5,651 bases of DNA from the NCBI GenBank assembly GCA_964617665.1, contig CAZUAH010000778.1, positions 1 through 5,651 on the forward strand, given 5' to 3'. The stretch comes from JADHUC01 sp964617665. GTDB lineage: Bacteria > Planctomycetota > Planctomycetia > Pirellulales > Pirellulaceae. A program made the translations under genes and the position numbers. Below are positions 1 to 5,272 of this stretch, in pieces. The notes under the pieces are model-generated. The model was not told the DNA's origin. It saw only the letters and a program-made list of their open reading frames with translations, and searched no databases. Every line of letters starts with the position of its first letter. Positions within the stretch are counted from its first letter, which is position 1.

Positions 1-319
1 GACGACTGTGACCAACGGTTTCACGTCCCCATCGGGGCGGCAGTTCGTAGAACCGTCCCGGCGCTTCGGGAATGCGTTCAGGCGGCGCCCCGAGTTCGGC
101 GGGAACCGCCGGCAACGGTGCCTGCGCCGTAGCCTCCTGCCCAGAACTCCTGCAGACCGGTAGTATGACGAGCGCGAGCAACAGCATGAGGAGCGAATTT
201 CGAGTGGCAAGTGCGAGTGGCGGGTGGCCAGTGGAAGAAAAGGAAGGTCCACATTTCACTCGCCACCTGCCACCTGCACTCGCCACTCGGCTGCGGCCCA
301 GCCGCCCTGCGTTAATCAT
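1..319 (-). CDS. Exported protein of unknown function, N-terminal part (runs off left edge)
   Basis: The minus-strand frame is open from the ATG at 319-317 to the window edge (106 codons, partial). I chose this start because AGGAG (complement of 326-330) lies 6 bases upstream. A second in-frame ATG at 187-185 (codon 45) has no clear ribosome site but starts right at a hydrophobic core, LLLALVILPVC. From residue 42 on, the protein reads as a signal-peptide core followed by a Ala/Pro-rich, low-complexity stretch (about residues 60-85), so export to the periplasm or surface is likely. The LPVC end is a poor lipobox, so lipoprotein status is doubtful. Residues 12-40 are encoded by a palindromic repeat; without them the N-terminus would read MINAGRLGRSR then NSLLMLLLALVILP, an ordinary signal peptide. 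I do not recognise the mature domain. The frame and export signal are seen directly; the choice of start is moderately secure. Confidence 0.6.
   Translation of the reverse strand, partial: MINAGRLGRSRVASAGGRWRVKCGPSFSSTGHPPLALATRNSLLMLLLALVILPVCRSSGQEATAQAPLPAVPAELGAPPERIPEAPGRFYELPPRWGRETVGHSR
201..289. repeat. Imperfect palindrome of GTGGCNR-type heptamer units
   Basis: The arm at 201-233 and the arm at 257-289 are inverted copies, matching at 28 of 33 positions, around a 23-base spacer. Each arm consists of degenerate 6-7 base units (GTGGCAA, GTGCGA, GTGGCGG, GTGGCCA). It could fold into a long hairpin. It lies inside the minus-strand exported-protein gene, between the likely start codon and the hydrophobic core of the signal peptide. 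CGA codons stand at both borders (codons 11 and 40), 87 bases apart, so an inserted segment would keep the frame. Confidence 0.75.
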
Positions 320-464
320 GCCGTACTCCTTCCCTCTGTGTTGGACAACGCGTCTTTCTTCGTTCATGGCCTCCGACAGCCAATTCTGCAACTCCGACGA
401 TGCAAAGCGACTCCGATACGAGCACAAAGACTTTCTTTTGCTCATCGTTGCGGTCCGAGTCAAC

Positions 465-582
465 TAGGCCGGACCAAGCGAAGCGCCGTCCCGGCATTGT
501 CAGTATCGTCAGTCTTCGAATTCGTTCCAATCATCGCGTGCCGGACTCCGCCGCGGCGGATCGCTGCGCTCCTTGATCCGGC
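465..582. repeat. REPIN-like element (two inverted REP units), left copy
   Basis: The left unit (465-496) opens TAGGCCGGA and closes CCGGCA. The right unit (539-582) opens TGCCGGA in inverted orientation, contains the self-complementary core CCGCCGCGGCGG and ends near GATCCGGC. A 42-base linker separates them. Two inverted REP units about 30-40 bases apart is the arrangement called REPIN, moved in trans by RAYT transposases. Bases 531-574 match 5220-5263 with a single difference, so this is the same element family as the copy at 5161-5272. The outer end differs: GATCCGGC here, CGGCCTACT there. Confidence 0.75.
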
Positions 583-619
583 TCACCAGTCTGTCCTACA
601 GGTACTGTGCGCCCGCATT

Positions 620-795
620 ATGGCACGACGGATTCGAGTAGAATATGCCACCGCCGTGTATCCGTCACCGCGCGGGGCAACGAGGGCAAGGCGATCTATC
701 GCGATGATGCGGACCGGTAGCGGAAGTCCTTGCGTGATCCACCGACTCCGGAAGAAGGCCGAGTTCGATCAAGCACTGGCACGGCGTTTGAGGAT
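620..795 (+). pseudogene. RAYT (REP-associated Y1 transposase) N-terminal remnant
   Basis: From the ATG at 620 the frame reads MARRIRVEYATAVY, then, after the loss of one base at 662-663, VTARGNEGKAIYRDDADR up to a TAG at 718. This matches the typical N-terminus of IS200-like Y1/RAYT transposases (MARPLRIEY.GAVYHVTARGN...DDADR). The missing base falls where the expected His codon (YHVT) would be, leaving two bases. The catalytic HUH motif and the Tyr region are absent. Beyond 720 the sequence no longer follows the family clearly, but 702-795 recurs at 3993-4085. It is a decayed fragment and not functional. Identification comes from memory of the family motif, not from a search. Confidence 0.65.
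702..795. repeat. 94-bp direct repeat, left copy (pairs with 3993-4085)
   Basis: Aligned by eye with 3993-4085, it shows eight substitutions and one single-base gap, about 90% identity. Both copies start CGATGATGCGGA and end GGCGTTTGAGGAT, in the same orientation. The two copies bracket the three-gene block 966-3926. The left copy starts inside the RAYT N-terminal remnant. Confidence 0.85.
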
Positions 796-953
796 GCTTC
801 CCGTCAAGGCATCACGAATCATGAGGTGATCCCATCACATGACCCGCAAGCACGCTGCTAAATGCGACTGTCCCTTCATCTTCGCACCAAGTAGAATACG
901 TCAACGGGTCAAGACTTGGTACCGGGATAATTGTTTGAGTTAGTCCATAGCAT

Positions 954-958
954 AGGAG
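954..958 (+). promoter_or_regulatory. Shine-Dalgarno for the DUF2971 gene
   Basis: AGGAG lies 7 bases before the ATG at 966 and fixes this start; no competing upstream in-frame start has such a site. Confidence 0.7.
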
Positions 959-965
959 TCGCATC

Positions 966-1562
966 ATGCGTCTCTACAAGTACCGTGGATTCACAAACAT
1001 CGAGTTCGCACTTGACATATTCGTACACCAGCGCCTCTACGCTGCGAACTTTAAGCGATTAAACGATCCGATGGAAGGCCGTTTCGTCTATTCGAGAGGC
1101 TCGCTGAACCGAGAAGAGCTGGCAGAAATCCGCGGCAACAAGGCGGCATATAACGTACTGTCACTCAGCGAAACTGAGAGAAACATGTTGATGTGGTCGT
1201 ATTATGCCGAAGGGCATTCCGGATTCGTCGTCGGTGTGGATGTCGCTGATTCACGCGCGATTGTCGAACCTGTGACATACGTTGATGATTTGCAGCTGGA
1301 CACCACCGACGGCGACATCGCCAGGCAGGTCTTGACAAAGAAACTTCGGCTTTGGGAACACGAAAAGGAACATCGAGTGTTGATTCGGGGTGATCACTTC
1401 GTATCAGTCGATGTGAAGCAGCTGATCTTTGGTCTCGAATCTGACGGCACAAAGAAGGATCTGCTCACCAAGATCGCAACGAAGTTCTGCCCGTCGATCG
1501 AAGTAACGACCATCTCCCGCGACCAATTGGAGAAAGGAGATGTCGAGCCGTACGACATGTAG
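966..1562 (+). CDS. DUF2971 family protein
   Basis: The 198-residue product shows the landmarks of the DUF2971 family (PF11185) in order: LYKYR at 3-7, a LNDPMEG segment at 32-38, LSLSE at 65-69, the block LMWSYYAEGHSGFVVGVD at 75-92, and a C-terminal KLRLWEHEKEHRVLIR at 126-141. Its length is near the low end of normal for the family. There is no signal peptide or membrane segment, so it is probably cytoplasmic. The family has no firm biochemical role and often sits in accessory or defence-like loci. The spaced Arg (LYKYR), Ser/Tyr (WSYYA) and Glu (E-x-E-x-R) recall the order of catalytic residues in ADP-ribosyltransferases, but that is inference. It is first of three same-strand genes, with a 176-base gap to the next start. 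The family call is secure on motifs; function is unknown. Confidence 0.85.
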   Translation: MRLYKYRGFTNIEFALDIFVHQRLYAANFKRLNDPMEGRFVYSRGSLNREELAEIRGNKAAYNVLSLSETERNMLMWSYYAEGHSGFVVGVDVADSRAIVEPVTYVDDLQLDTTDGDIARQVLTKKLRLWEHEKEHRVLIRGDHFVSVDVKQLIFGLESDGTKKDLLTKIATKFCPSIEVTTISRDQLEKGDVEPYDM

Positions 1563-1607
1563 GTCTGACAAAACCCTGGAGCGGACGACGGTTACGCAGT
1601 CTCAAAT

Positions 1608-1628
1608 GGCGGCGTGAATCGCGCCGCC
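1608..1628 (+). other. GC-rich hairpin in the gap after the DUF2971 gene
   Basis: GGCGGCG at 1608-1614 pairs with CGCCGCC at 1622-1628 around a 7-base loop, 46 bases after the stop codon. No run of T follows, so it is not a standard intrinsic terminator. It could be an attenuator, an mRNA-stabilising stem or a recombination-site relic. Confidence 0.45.
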
Positions 1629-1722
1629 GGTCAGCTTGATCGTTCTGTGGTTACCGCTACGCGGCCGTTGCGCGAACCAGAACCGGTCGCTTCGTGTCCC
1701 TCTCAGATGACACTTTACGCAC

Positions 1723-1729
1723 AGGGAGG
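1723..1729 (+). promoter_or_regulatory. Shine-Dalgarno for the first HEPN-type gene
   Basis: AGGGAGG lies 9 bases before the ATG at 1739. It decides for this start over the GTG at 1694, which has no such site. Confidence 0.7.
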
Positions 1730-1738
1730 CTCGGAACA

Positions 1739-2593
1739 ATGCCAGAGGACATTTGCCGCACTGCTTACGTCACGACCAGCCTGGACACGTATCGCAACTT
1801 CCTCAGCGACGATTGGGGTGAGCGGCTCGACCAACTCACAGCGACCAAAGCTAAGCTATCGGAAATCGTTATCGATTTGATGATGGACTGGCGGGCTGCT
1901 GCGTATACCGCGTCACTGCCAGTATCGATTATTGATCACATGAAGGCGTTTCATGACGCGTTCGTCAACACTGGCGAACTCAATACAACGCTCCTTCGTC
2001 TCGCGCAAGTGATACCCGGCAGACTTGCCCAAGATTTGCCCGAACTTACCCTCGATCCTTCGACGATTCGCTGCCTCCAAGCGAAGCTCGTCGATTTGGG
2101 CGCCGAGATTGAAGAGGCTCGCGACAAGGCCAAATGCGAATTTCCCGTTGAAGAAACTTGGCAATCCTACCTTAAGGAGGATGCCTATCAGCTTAGCCTC
2201 TGGGGATCCCAGCGGATATGCTACGTGTCAATCTACAACGCGTACGAGAACTTCCTTGTTCGAGCGGTCTGTATCGCACAATCGATATCCAGTTGTCGAA
2301 GCAGCGACAGGGAATTCAAGAAGTACCTTGCGCAGTCTTTTGGTGAACCGTTGAGAGACAAATGCTGGACCGCCACCAACGTCAATATCGCACGCCTTGC
2401 TCGCCATGCCTTGTCGCACACTGGCGGCCGTGTCACGGACAAGCTCGGAAAACAGAATCATCGATTCGTGATTCGTGATGGACGCATCCAAGTTACCCCG
2501 GAGAAAACGAAGGCGCTATTCGCCCTGTTGAAGGATTGTGTCTATTCGTTGGCTCAGAAGGCCGTTACAATGCCGGCTTTCGATTCGACTTAG
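1739..2593 (+). CDS. HEPN-like protein with C-terminal RX4H motif
   Basis: The 284-residue product is of a family I do not recognise by name. The first two thirds are predicted mostly helical with no membrane segment. Towards the C-terminus an aromatic helix, SIYNAYENFLVRAV (164-177), is followed about 45 residues later by ARHALSHTGG (221-230). Here R222 and H227 form an R-X4-H motif with a polar residue after the Arg and Gly after the His. This spacing and setting is the signature of HEPN domains, many of which are metal-independent RNases in toxin-antitoxin, CRISPR and abortive-infection systems. A last helix, KTKALFALLKDCVY (257-270), fits the four-helix HEPN bundle. The gene lies 176 bases after the DUF2971 stop and 157 bases before the next HEPN-motif gene, on the same strand. 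The HEPN call is from motif only; a structural, non-catalytic HEPN is possible. Confidence 0.6.
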   Translation: MPEDICRTAYVTTSLDTYRNFLSDDWGERLDQLTATKAKLSEIVIDLMMDWRAAAYTASLPVSIIDHMKAFHDAFVNTGELNTTLLRLAQVIPGRLAQDLPELTLDPSTIRCLQAKLVDLGAEIEEARDKAKCEFPVEETWQSYLKEDAYQLSLWGSQRICYVSIYNAYENFLVRAVCIAQSISSCRSSDREFKKYLAQSFGEPLRDKCWTATNVNIARLARHALSHTGGRVTDKLGKQNHRFVIRDGRIQVTPEKTKALFALLKDCVYSLAQKAVTMPAFDST

Positions 2594-2605
2594 ACATAAA
2601 CGCCA

Positions 2606-2662
2606 CAGAACCGGTATATGAACCCGACCCGCTTACGCGCTCCTGCACCGAGGCGGGTTCTG
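2606..2662 (+). other. Inverted repeat in the gap between the two HEPN-type genes
   Basis: CAGAACC at 2606-2612 is complementary to GGTTCTG at 2656-2662. An alternative overlapping stem pairs GAACCCG (2620-2626) with CGGGTTC (2654-2660). The two structures exclude each other. No T-run follows. It may be a weak attenuator or chance; the two alternative stems are what is seen. Confidence 0.4.
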
Positions 2663-2735
2663 CTTCGTTCGCGTGTTGGTTTATCACGGTTTTCTCCTTT
2701 GGTCCGCGGACGGCTTGTCCGGGTCGTTGGTCCAC

Positions 2736-2740
2736 AAGGA
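2736..2740 (+). promoter_or_regulatory. Shine-Dalgarno for the second HEPN-type gene
   Basis: AAGGA lies 10 bases before the ATG at 2751. It supports this start over the upstream GTG at 2673, which would add 26 residues partly encoded by the inverted-repeat region. Confidence 0.5.
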
Positions 2741-2750
2741 CGACGCGTTC

Positions 2751-3926
2751 ATGACCTTGCTCATCAACCTCGATGACTTCACTGCGCCGTCTCCGAAAGA
2801 GATCGTGGAGTGGCTCAAGAAACGGCCACAGGGCTCTGGCCTTGGGGTCTGGACCATCCGAGACGAAGTAAGTGCTGCCGACCTATACGTGTATCTCTAC
2901 GCGAAGTTTGGGCCTCCCAATGGCATCCAAAATCTCCTGCGCAACGACGATTCTGACAACCTAATCCATTGGGACTGGACGCTGCACCACAACCAAGGTC
3001 TCCTCATATTCCTCGGCATGAGCCTCCGTACGGAGGTGCATTTTGTGGGGGGATGGGATTTTCAGAAACTTGAGCGAGATCAACTGATTAGGTTCATCAA
3101 GGGTGACTTCGCGAAGTACGGCAAGGAGATGTCAAAGTTGCGGCGCGAGGTATTGGAGGACTGGGAGACGTTTCTGAACCCGTACCAAAACCTACGCGCC
3201 AGCATCAACGATATGCGAAAGCAGCTCGACGAACTTGGGATAGACCATGACCGCGACAGATTCGAGGATCCTGAGTTACCTTCCGACTACAAGAAGTTGG
3301 CCGCGACGATTACGAGGCTCGGCGAGCGGTACACGAGGGCGTACGGACTAGCTACATCGCTGCGGATACTCGCGCCAATCCTCGCGGAGTCATTTGTCAA
3401 TCTGCTGATGTTTGTGCTGCTCAAGTCTGACATCAAGGAGAATGAGCGACTCCGCGAAGCGGCGATTCGAGAACAGATCGACATCAAGGTCCAGTCGTTG
3501 CACATCAAATGCAACGGTTTCACGGAAAAGGTAGATTGGTCCGCCCCCGCGTGCCGCGCGTACAACACTGTTGTCAACGAACGAAACGACAACCTGCATG
3601 GGAACATTGTCGTGCCGAAGCTCAAGACGGGTGAGGTGTACTTTCACGGAACGGTCCCTGTATTTAAGAAGTACTCAAGTTTCTGGGGCCAGACGTTTGC
3701 GACCAGCCTGCACGCGTGTGGTTACGCTGAATTAGAGGATACGTTGCAGGCTGTGGACGACTTCATCTCTTATGTGTTGGGGTGTCTCAAACCCGATGTC
3801 CGAAAGGCAATTGAGTTCGTTATGGAGAGAAAGGAACTCGGCCGGAACTTGAAGACGGGGAGGGTTGGTGTACTACTACCCGATCATATCGTGGATGGAA
3901 AGATAGGGCAGCTAGTGGAGCATTGA
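2751..3926 (+). CDS. Large HEPN-like protein (RNDNLH motif) with distinct N-terminal domain
   Basis: The 391-residue product appears to have two parts. The N-terminal ~120 residues contain a patterned block, ADLYVYLYAKFGPPNG (43-58) and RNDDSDNLIHWDW (64-76), then strand-like segments GLLIFLGMSL and EVHFVGGW. I recall this pattern from unnamed conserved proteins, but I cannot name a domain. A charged helical linker (about 125-200) leads to LAPILAESFVNLLMFVLLK (207-225) and then NERNDNLHGN (276-285). R278 and H283 make an R-X4-H motif with Asn after the Arg, and E213 lies in the preceding helix, as in HEPN RNases. There is no signal peptide, so a cytoplasmic location is likely. It follows the other RX4H gene on the same strand with its own Shine-Dalgarno. 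TTAGAC (2590) and TATATG (2615) with a 19-base spacer could be a weak internal promoter. The HEPN assignment is motif-based; catalytic activity and target are unknown. Confidence 0.65.
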   Translation: MTLLINLDDFTAPSPKEIVEWLKKRPQGSGLGVWTIRDEVSAADLYVYLYAKFGPPNGIQNLLRNDDSDNLIHWDWTLHHNQGLLIFLGMSLRTEVHFVGGWDFQKLERDQLIRFIKGDFAKYGKEMSKLRREVLEDWETFLNPYQNLRASINDMRKQLDELGIDHDRDRFEDPELPSDYKKLAATITRLGERYTRAYGLATSLRILAPILAESFVNLLMFVLLKSDIKENERLREAAIREQIDIKVQSLHIKCNGFTEKVDWSAPACRAYNTVVNERNDNLHGNIVVPKLKTGEVYFHGTVPVFKKYSSFWGQTFATSLHACGYAELEDTLQAVDDFISYVLGCLKPDVRKAIEFVMERKELGRNLKTGRVGVLLPDHIVDGKIGQLVEH

Positions 3927-4085
3927 AGTGTTTGCCGTAACCTGCGAGCAGAAGAGCTGACAGGCGGGACAGGCGAGTTTATTCCTTGATCTCGATGATG
4001 CGGAACGGTAGCGGAAGTCGTTGCGAGATCCACCGACTCCAGAAAAAGACCAAGGTCGATCAAGCACTGCACGGCGTTTGAGGAT
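3927..4085 (+). pseudogene. Second RAYT-like remnant containing the right repeat copy
   Basis: In one plus-strand frame the sequence reads QAGQASLFLDLDDAER (3957-4007) followed by a TAG, resembling the GQA..IFLDDADR segment of Y1/RAYT transposases. Upstream, VTCEQKS is a poor match to the usual VTARG block and is broken by a TGA. The TAG after DDAER sits at the same place as the TAG after DDADR in the left remnant, so both copies share one decayed ancestor. The tandem GACAGGCG units at about 3958-3976 may be local slippage. This is weaker than the left remnant as a transposase call, though the repeat itself (3993-4085) is clear. Confidence 0.4.
3993..4085. repeat. 93-bp direct repeat, right copy (pairs with 702-795)
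   Basis: It shares about 90% identity and the same orientation with 702-795. It starts CGATGATGCGGAACGG and ends GGCGTTTGAGGAT. The copies are about 3.3 kb apart and enclose the DUF2971 gene and both HEPN-type genes, while leaving the membrane-protein gene outside. Confidence 0.85.
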
Positions 4086-4093
4086 CCGGACTG

Positions 4094-4123
4094 TTGACCC
4101 AACCAGAGTCACGCCGGTACACT
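4094..4123 (+). promoter_or_regulatory. Candidate sigma-70-type promoter for the membrane-protein gene
   Basis: TTGACC (4094-4099) and TACACT (4118-4123) are separated by 18 bases and end about 50 bases before the chosen start at 4173. They lie directly after the right repeat copy. Placement is good, but the match is by eye and the -10 box is imperfect. Confidence 0.35.
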
Positions 4124-4172
4124 GTGCCCTTAGTACTGCGTTGGTCCCGTCGCATTGGAGTCAAACGGCCAG

Positions 4173-4982
4173 ATGAATGCCAAGCCTCCTGATCTCCACC
4201 GTTTCTACTTCTCCACGTACCATCTCGCTCGCGACTTTGTCGTGGCTTCAGGAACCTTCACGTTATTCGTCACGCTGGCCGCAATAGCATTCAAGCCAGT
4301 TCAGACTCTTGTCGTTAAGTGTGTTGACGCCGTGGCGGCGGCTGATTCCTGGGTGGGCGGTCTGCTGTTCGTGGGAGTCTACGTCGCGTTGGCCTTCACA
4401 CTAGGTGTACTCGCGAATCGTGCTGGCATGCTGGTCGAAGCCCTAATACTGAAACTCGATTTCGCGAAAAGGAAATGGTCGTTTGAGGCCTTCTACGAAA
4501 AGGGGAAGAAGGAGATCAGCGACCTGAACGAGAAGTTCATCAAGAATGGCAGCGATTTGTACGTCAAGAGCCCTGGGAAGGAAGAAGAGCCTTATGAGCC
4601 TCGCCAGCAGGTGAATTACCTGATTGGGTATTTCAGGTTACACAATCCCACGGGATACACGCACGTTTACAGACAGTACGCATATCGATCGCTTTATCGA
4701 CAAAGCGCTACGTACTCCTTTTGTCTCTGCCTGGGCCAACTCGTCTATTCCTTGCTCAGGAATGAACTCTCCAGCCTCGGGCCGTGGATATTCACCATCC
4801 TATTCTTCCTCCTGTTTCTTCTTAGCGCTTCGGGCGTCGTTTTGATGAAGCGAGCGGTTGTAGAAATAGAATACGAGTTCATAGTCGCGACGGCCAACTT
4901 CGTCCGCGGCGAGGTCGTCGATGGAGGAAGAAAGGAGGAGAAGAAAAGGGAAGAAGAGCTGCCAGGCGCATCTAATCCTTGA
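4173..4982 (+). CDS. Four-TM inner-membrane protein of unknown function
   Basis: The 269-residue product has two hydrophobic spans near the N-terminus (about 23-40 and 62-81) and two near the C-terminus (about 178-196 and 205-225). Between them is a charged, probably cytoplasmic loop of ~95 residues with NYLIGYFRLHNPTGYTHVYR (148-167) and a repeated Arg/Tyr pattern (RQYAYRSLYRQ). The tail is highly charged (GGRKEEKKREEE, 251-262), encoded by an uninterrupted 36-base purine run. I prefer the ATG at 4173 because GGAG stands 12 bases upstream; a TTG at 4155 would add six residues. No family is recognised. The gene has its own candidate promoter and is separated from the HEPN-type genes by the RAYT-derived repeat, so it may be a separate acquisition, though a membrane partner or effector for the cassette is possible. 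Its stop codon directly abuts the stop of the opposing RAYT remnant at 4983. Confidence 0.75.
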   Translation: MNAKPPDLHRFYFSTYHLARDFVVASGTFTLFVTLAAIAFKPVQTLVVKCVDAVAAADSWVGGLLFVGVYVALAFTLGVLANRAGMLVEALILKLDFAKRKWSFEAFYEKGKKEISDLNEKFIKNGSDLYVKSPGKEEEPYEPRQQVNYLIGYFRLHNPTGYTHVYRQYAYRSLYRQSATYSFCLCLGQLVYSLLRNELSSLGPWIFTILFFLLFLLSASGVVLMKRAVVEIEYEFIVATANFVRGEVVDGGRKEEKKREEELPGASNP

Positions 4983-5160
4983 TCACTCCTTCTTCGGTCG
5001 GCCGCGGGGCCAGAGTGTTCACTCAAGGCTAAGTGTGACAGTCATGCGCTTCACCCACTGACCGCTGTCGTAAGGCTGACTGCGGTGCACACAACGACGC
5101 AGGGCTTTCAGTTCTGCCTCTGTCTGAGGCTGATTCACCAGTCGACGCCATTGCCACGCA
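4983..5160 (-). pseudogene. RAYT transposase C-terminal remnant
   Basis: The minus strand encodes WRRLVNQPQTEAELKALRR, then CVHRSQPYDSGQWVKRM and LSLE, a TGA, and TLWPRGRPKKE before a final TGA at 4985-4983. This matches the usual C-terminus of RAYT proteins, which I recall as VN.PQTEAEL.ALRRS..RG.P.G...W......LGLESTLRPRGRPKK. The internal TGA stands where Ser (TCA) is expected, a single-base nonsense change ten codons from the end. Everything upstream, including the HUH motif and catalytic Tyr, is missing: homology stops where the REPIN begins at 5161. It is therefore a truncated, dead copy, and of a different RAYT subgroup from the N-terminal remnant at 620. The final stop abuts the convergent membrane-protein gene. 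Confidence 0.75.
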
Positions 5161-5272
5161 AGTAGGCCGGACGCAGCGAAGCGCCGTTCCGGCATGTGTA
5201 GTGTAACAGAATGCCTCATTCATCGCGTGCCGGAGTCCGCCGCGGCGGATCGCTGCGCTCCTTCGGCCTACT
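5161..5272. repeat. REPIN-like element, right copy
   Basis: Perfect 9-base inverted ends, AGTAGGCCG (5161-5169) and CGGCCTACT (5264-5272), enclose two REP units. The left unit is 5161-5194, closing TTCCGGCA. The right unit is 5228-5272, opening TGCCGGAG, with the palindromic core CCGCCGCGGCGG. A 33-base linker separates them. The right unit is nearly identical to that of the element at 465-582. It directly adjoins the truncated end of the RAYT remnant on one side and overlaps the end of the oxidoreductase-like gene on the other. Confidence 0.8.

Larger units (their letters stand above)
320..965. other. Gene-free stretch with REP/RAYT debris
   Basis: No convincing intact gene lies here; the long plus-strand frame through 224-829 is a shadow across repeats and remnants. 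Bases 320-464 form the upstream region of the leftward exported-protein gene, with its ribosome site at 326-330. They are followed by the REPIN-like element (465-582) and the RAYT N-terminal remnant (620-795). A hairpin, GTGAT-ccc-ATCAC at 826-838 extended by TCATG/ATGA, sits about 125 bases before the DUF2971 start. GATAAT at 926-931 is a possible -10 box for the gene at 966, but no good -35 box stands at the right distance. Confidence 0.6.

Noticed and set aside
224..829. Plus-strand open frame of about 200 codons across the left gene-free region
   Set aside because: It overlaps the palindrome, the REPIN and the RAYT remnant in a wrong frame, has no ribosome site, and its product is Arg/Ala/Pro-rich noise.
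1563..1690. Possible integron attC site after the DUF2971 gene (GTCTGAC, GGAGCGGACG, GGCGGCG stem)
   Set aside because: No matching GTTRRRY core in the inverted position, and no comparable sites follow the second and third genes, so a gene-cassette array is not supported.
1694..1738. GTG start extending the first HEPN-type protein by 15 residues
   Set aside because: The ATG at 1739 has a strong AGGGAGG at good spacing; the GTG has none.
2673..2750. GTG start extending the second HEPN-type protein by 26 residues
   Set aside because: The extension overlaps the edge of the inverted repeat and lacks a ribosome site; AAGGA precedes the ATG at 2751.
1739..3926. Classic HEPN-MNT toxin-antitoxin pair
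   Set aside because: Neither neighbour shows the GSxxxGxxxxxSDxD nucleotidyltransferase motif, and both proteins are much larger than minimal HEPN toxins.
4923..4958. 36-base uninterrupted purine run as a possible structural or regulatory element
   Set aside because: It is explained by the Lys/Glu/Arg-rich C-terminal tail of the membrane protein.
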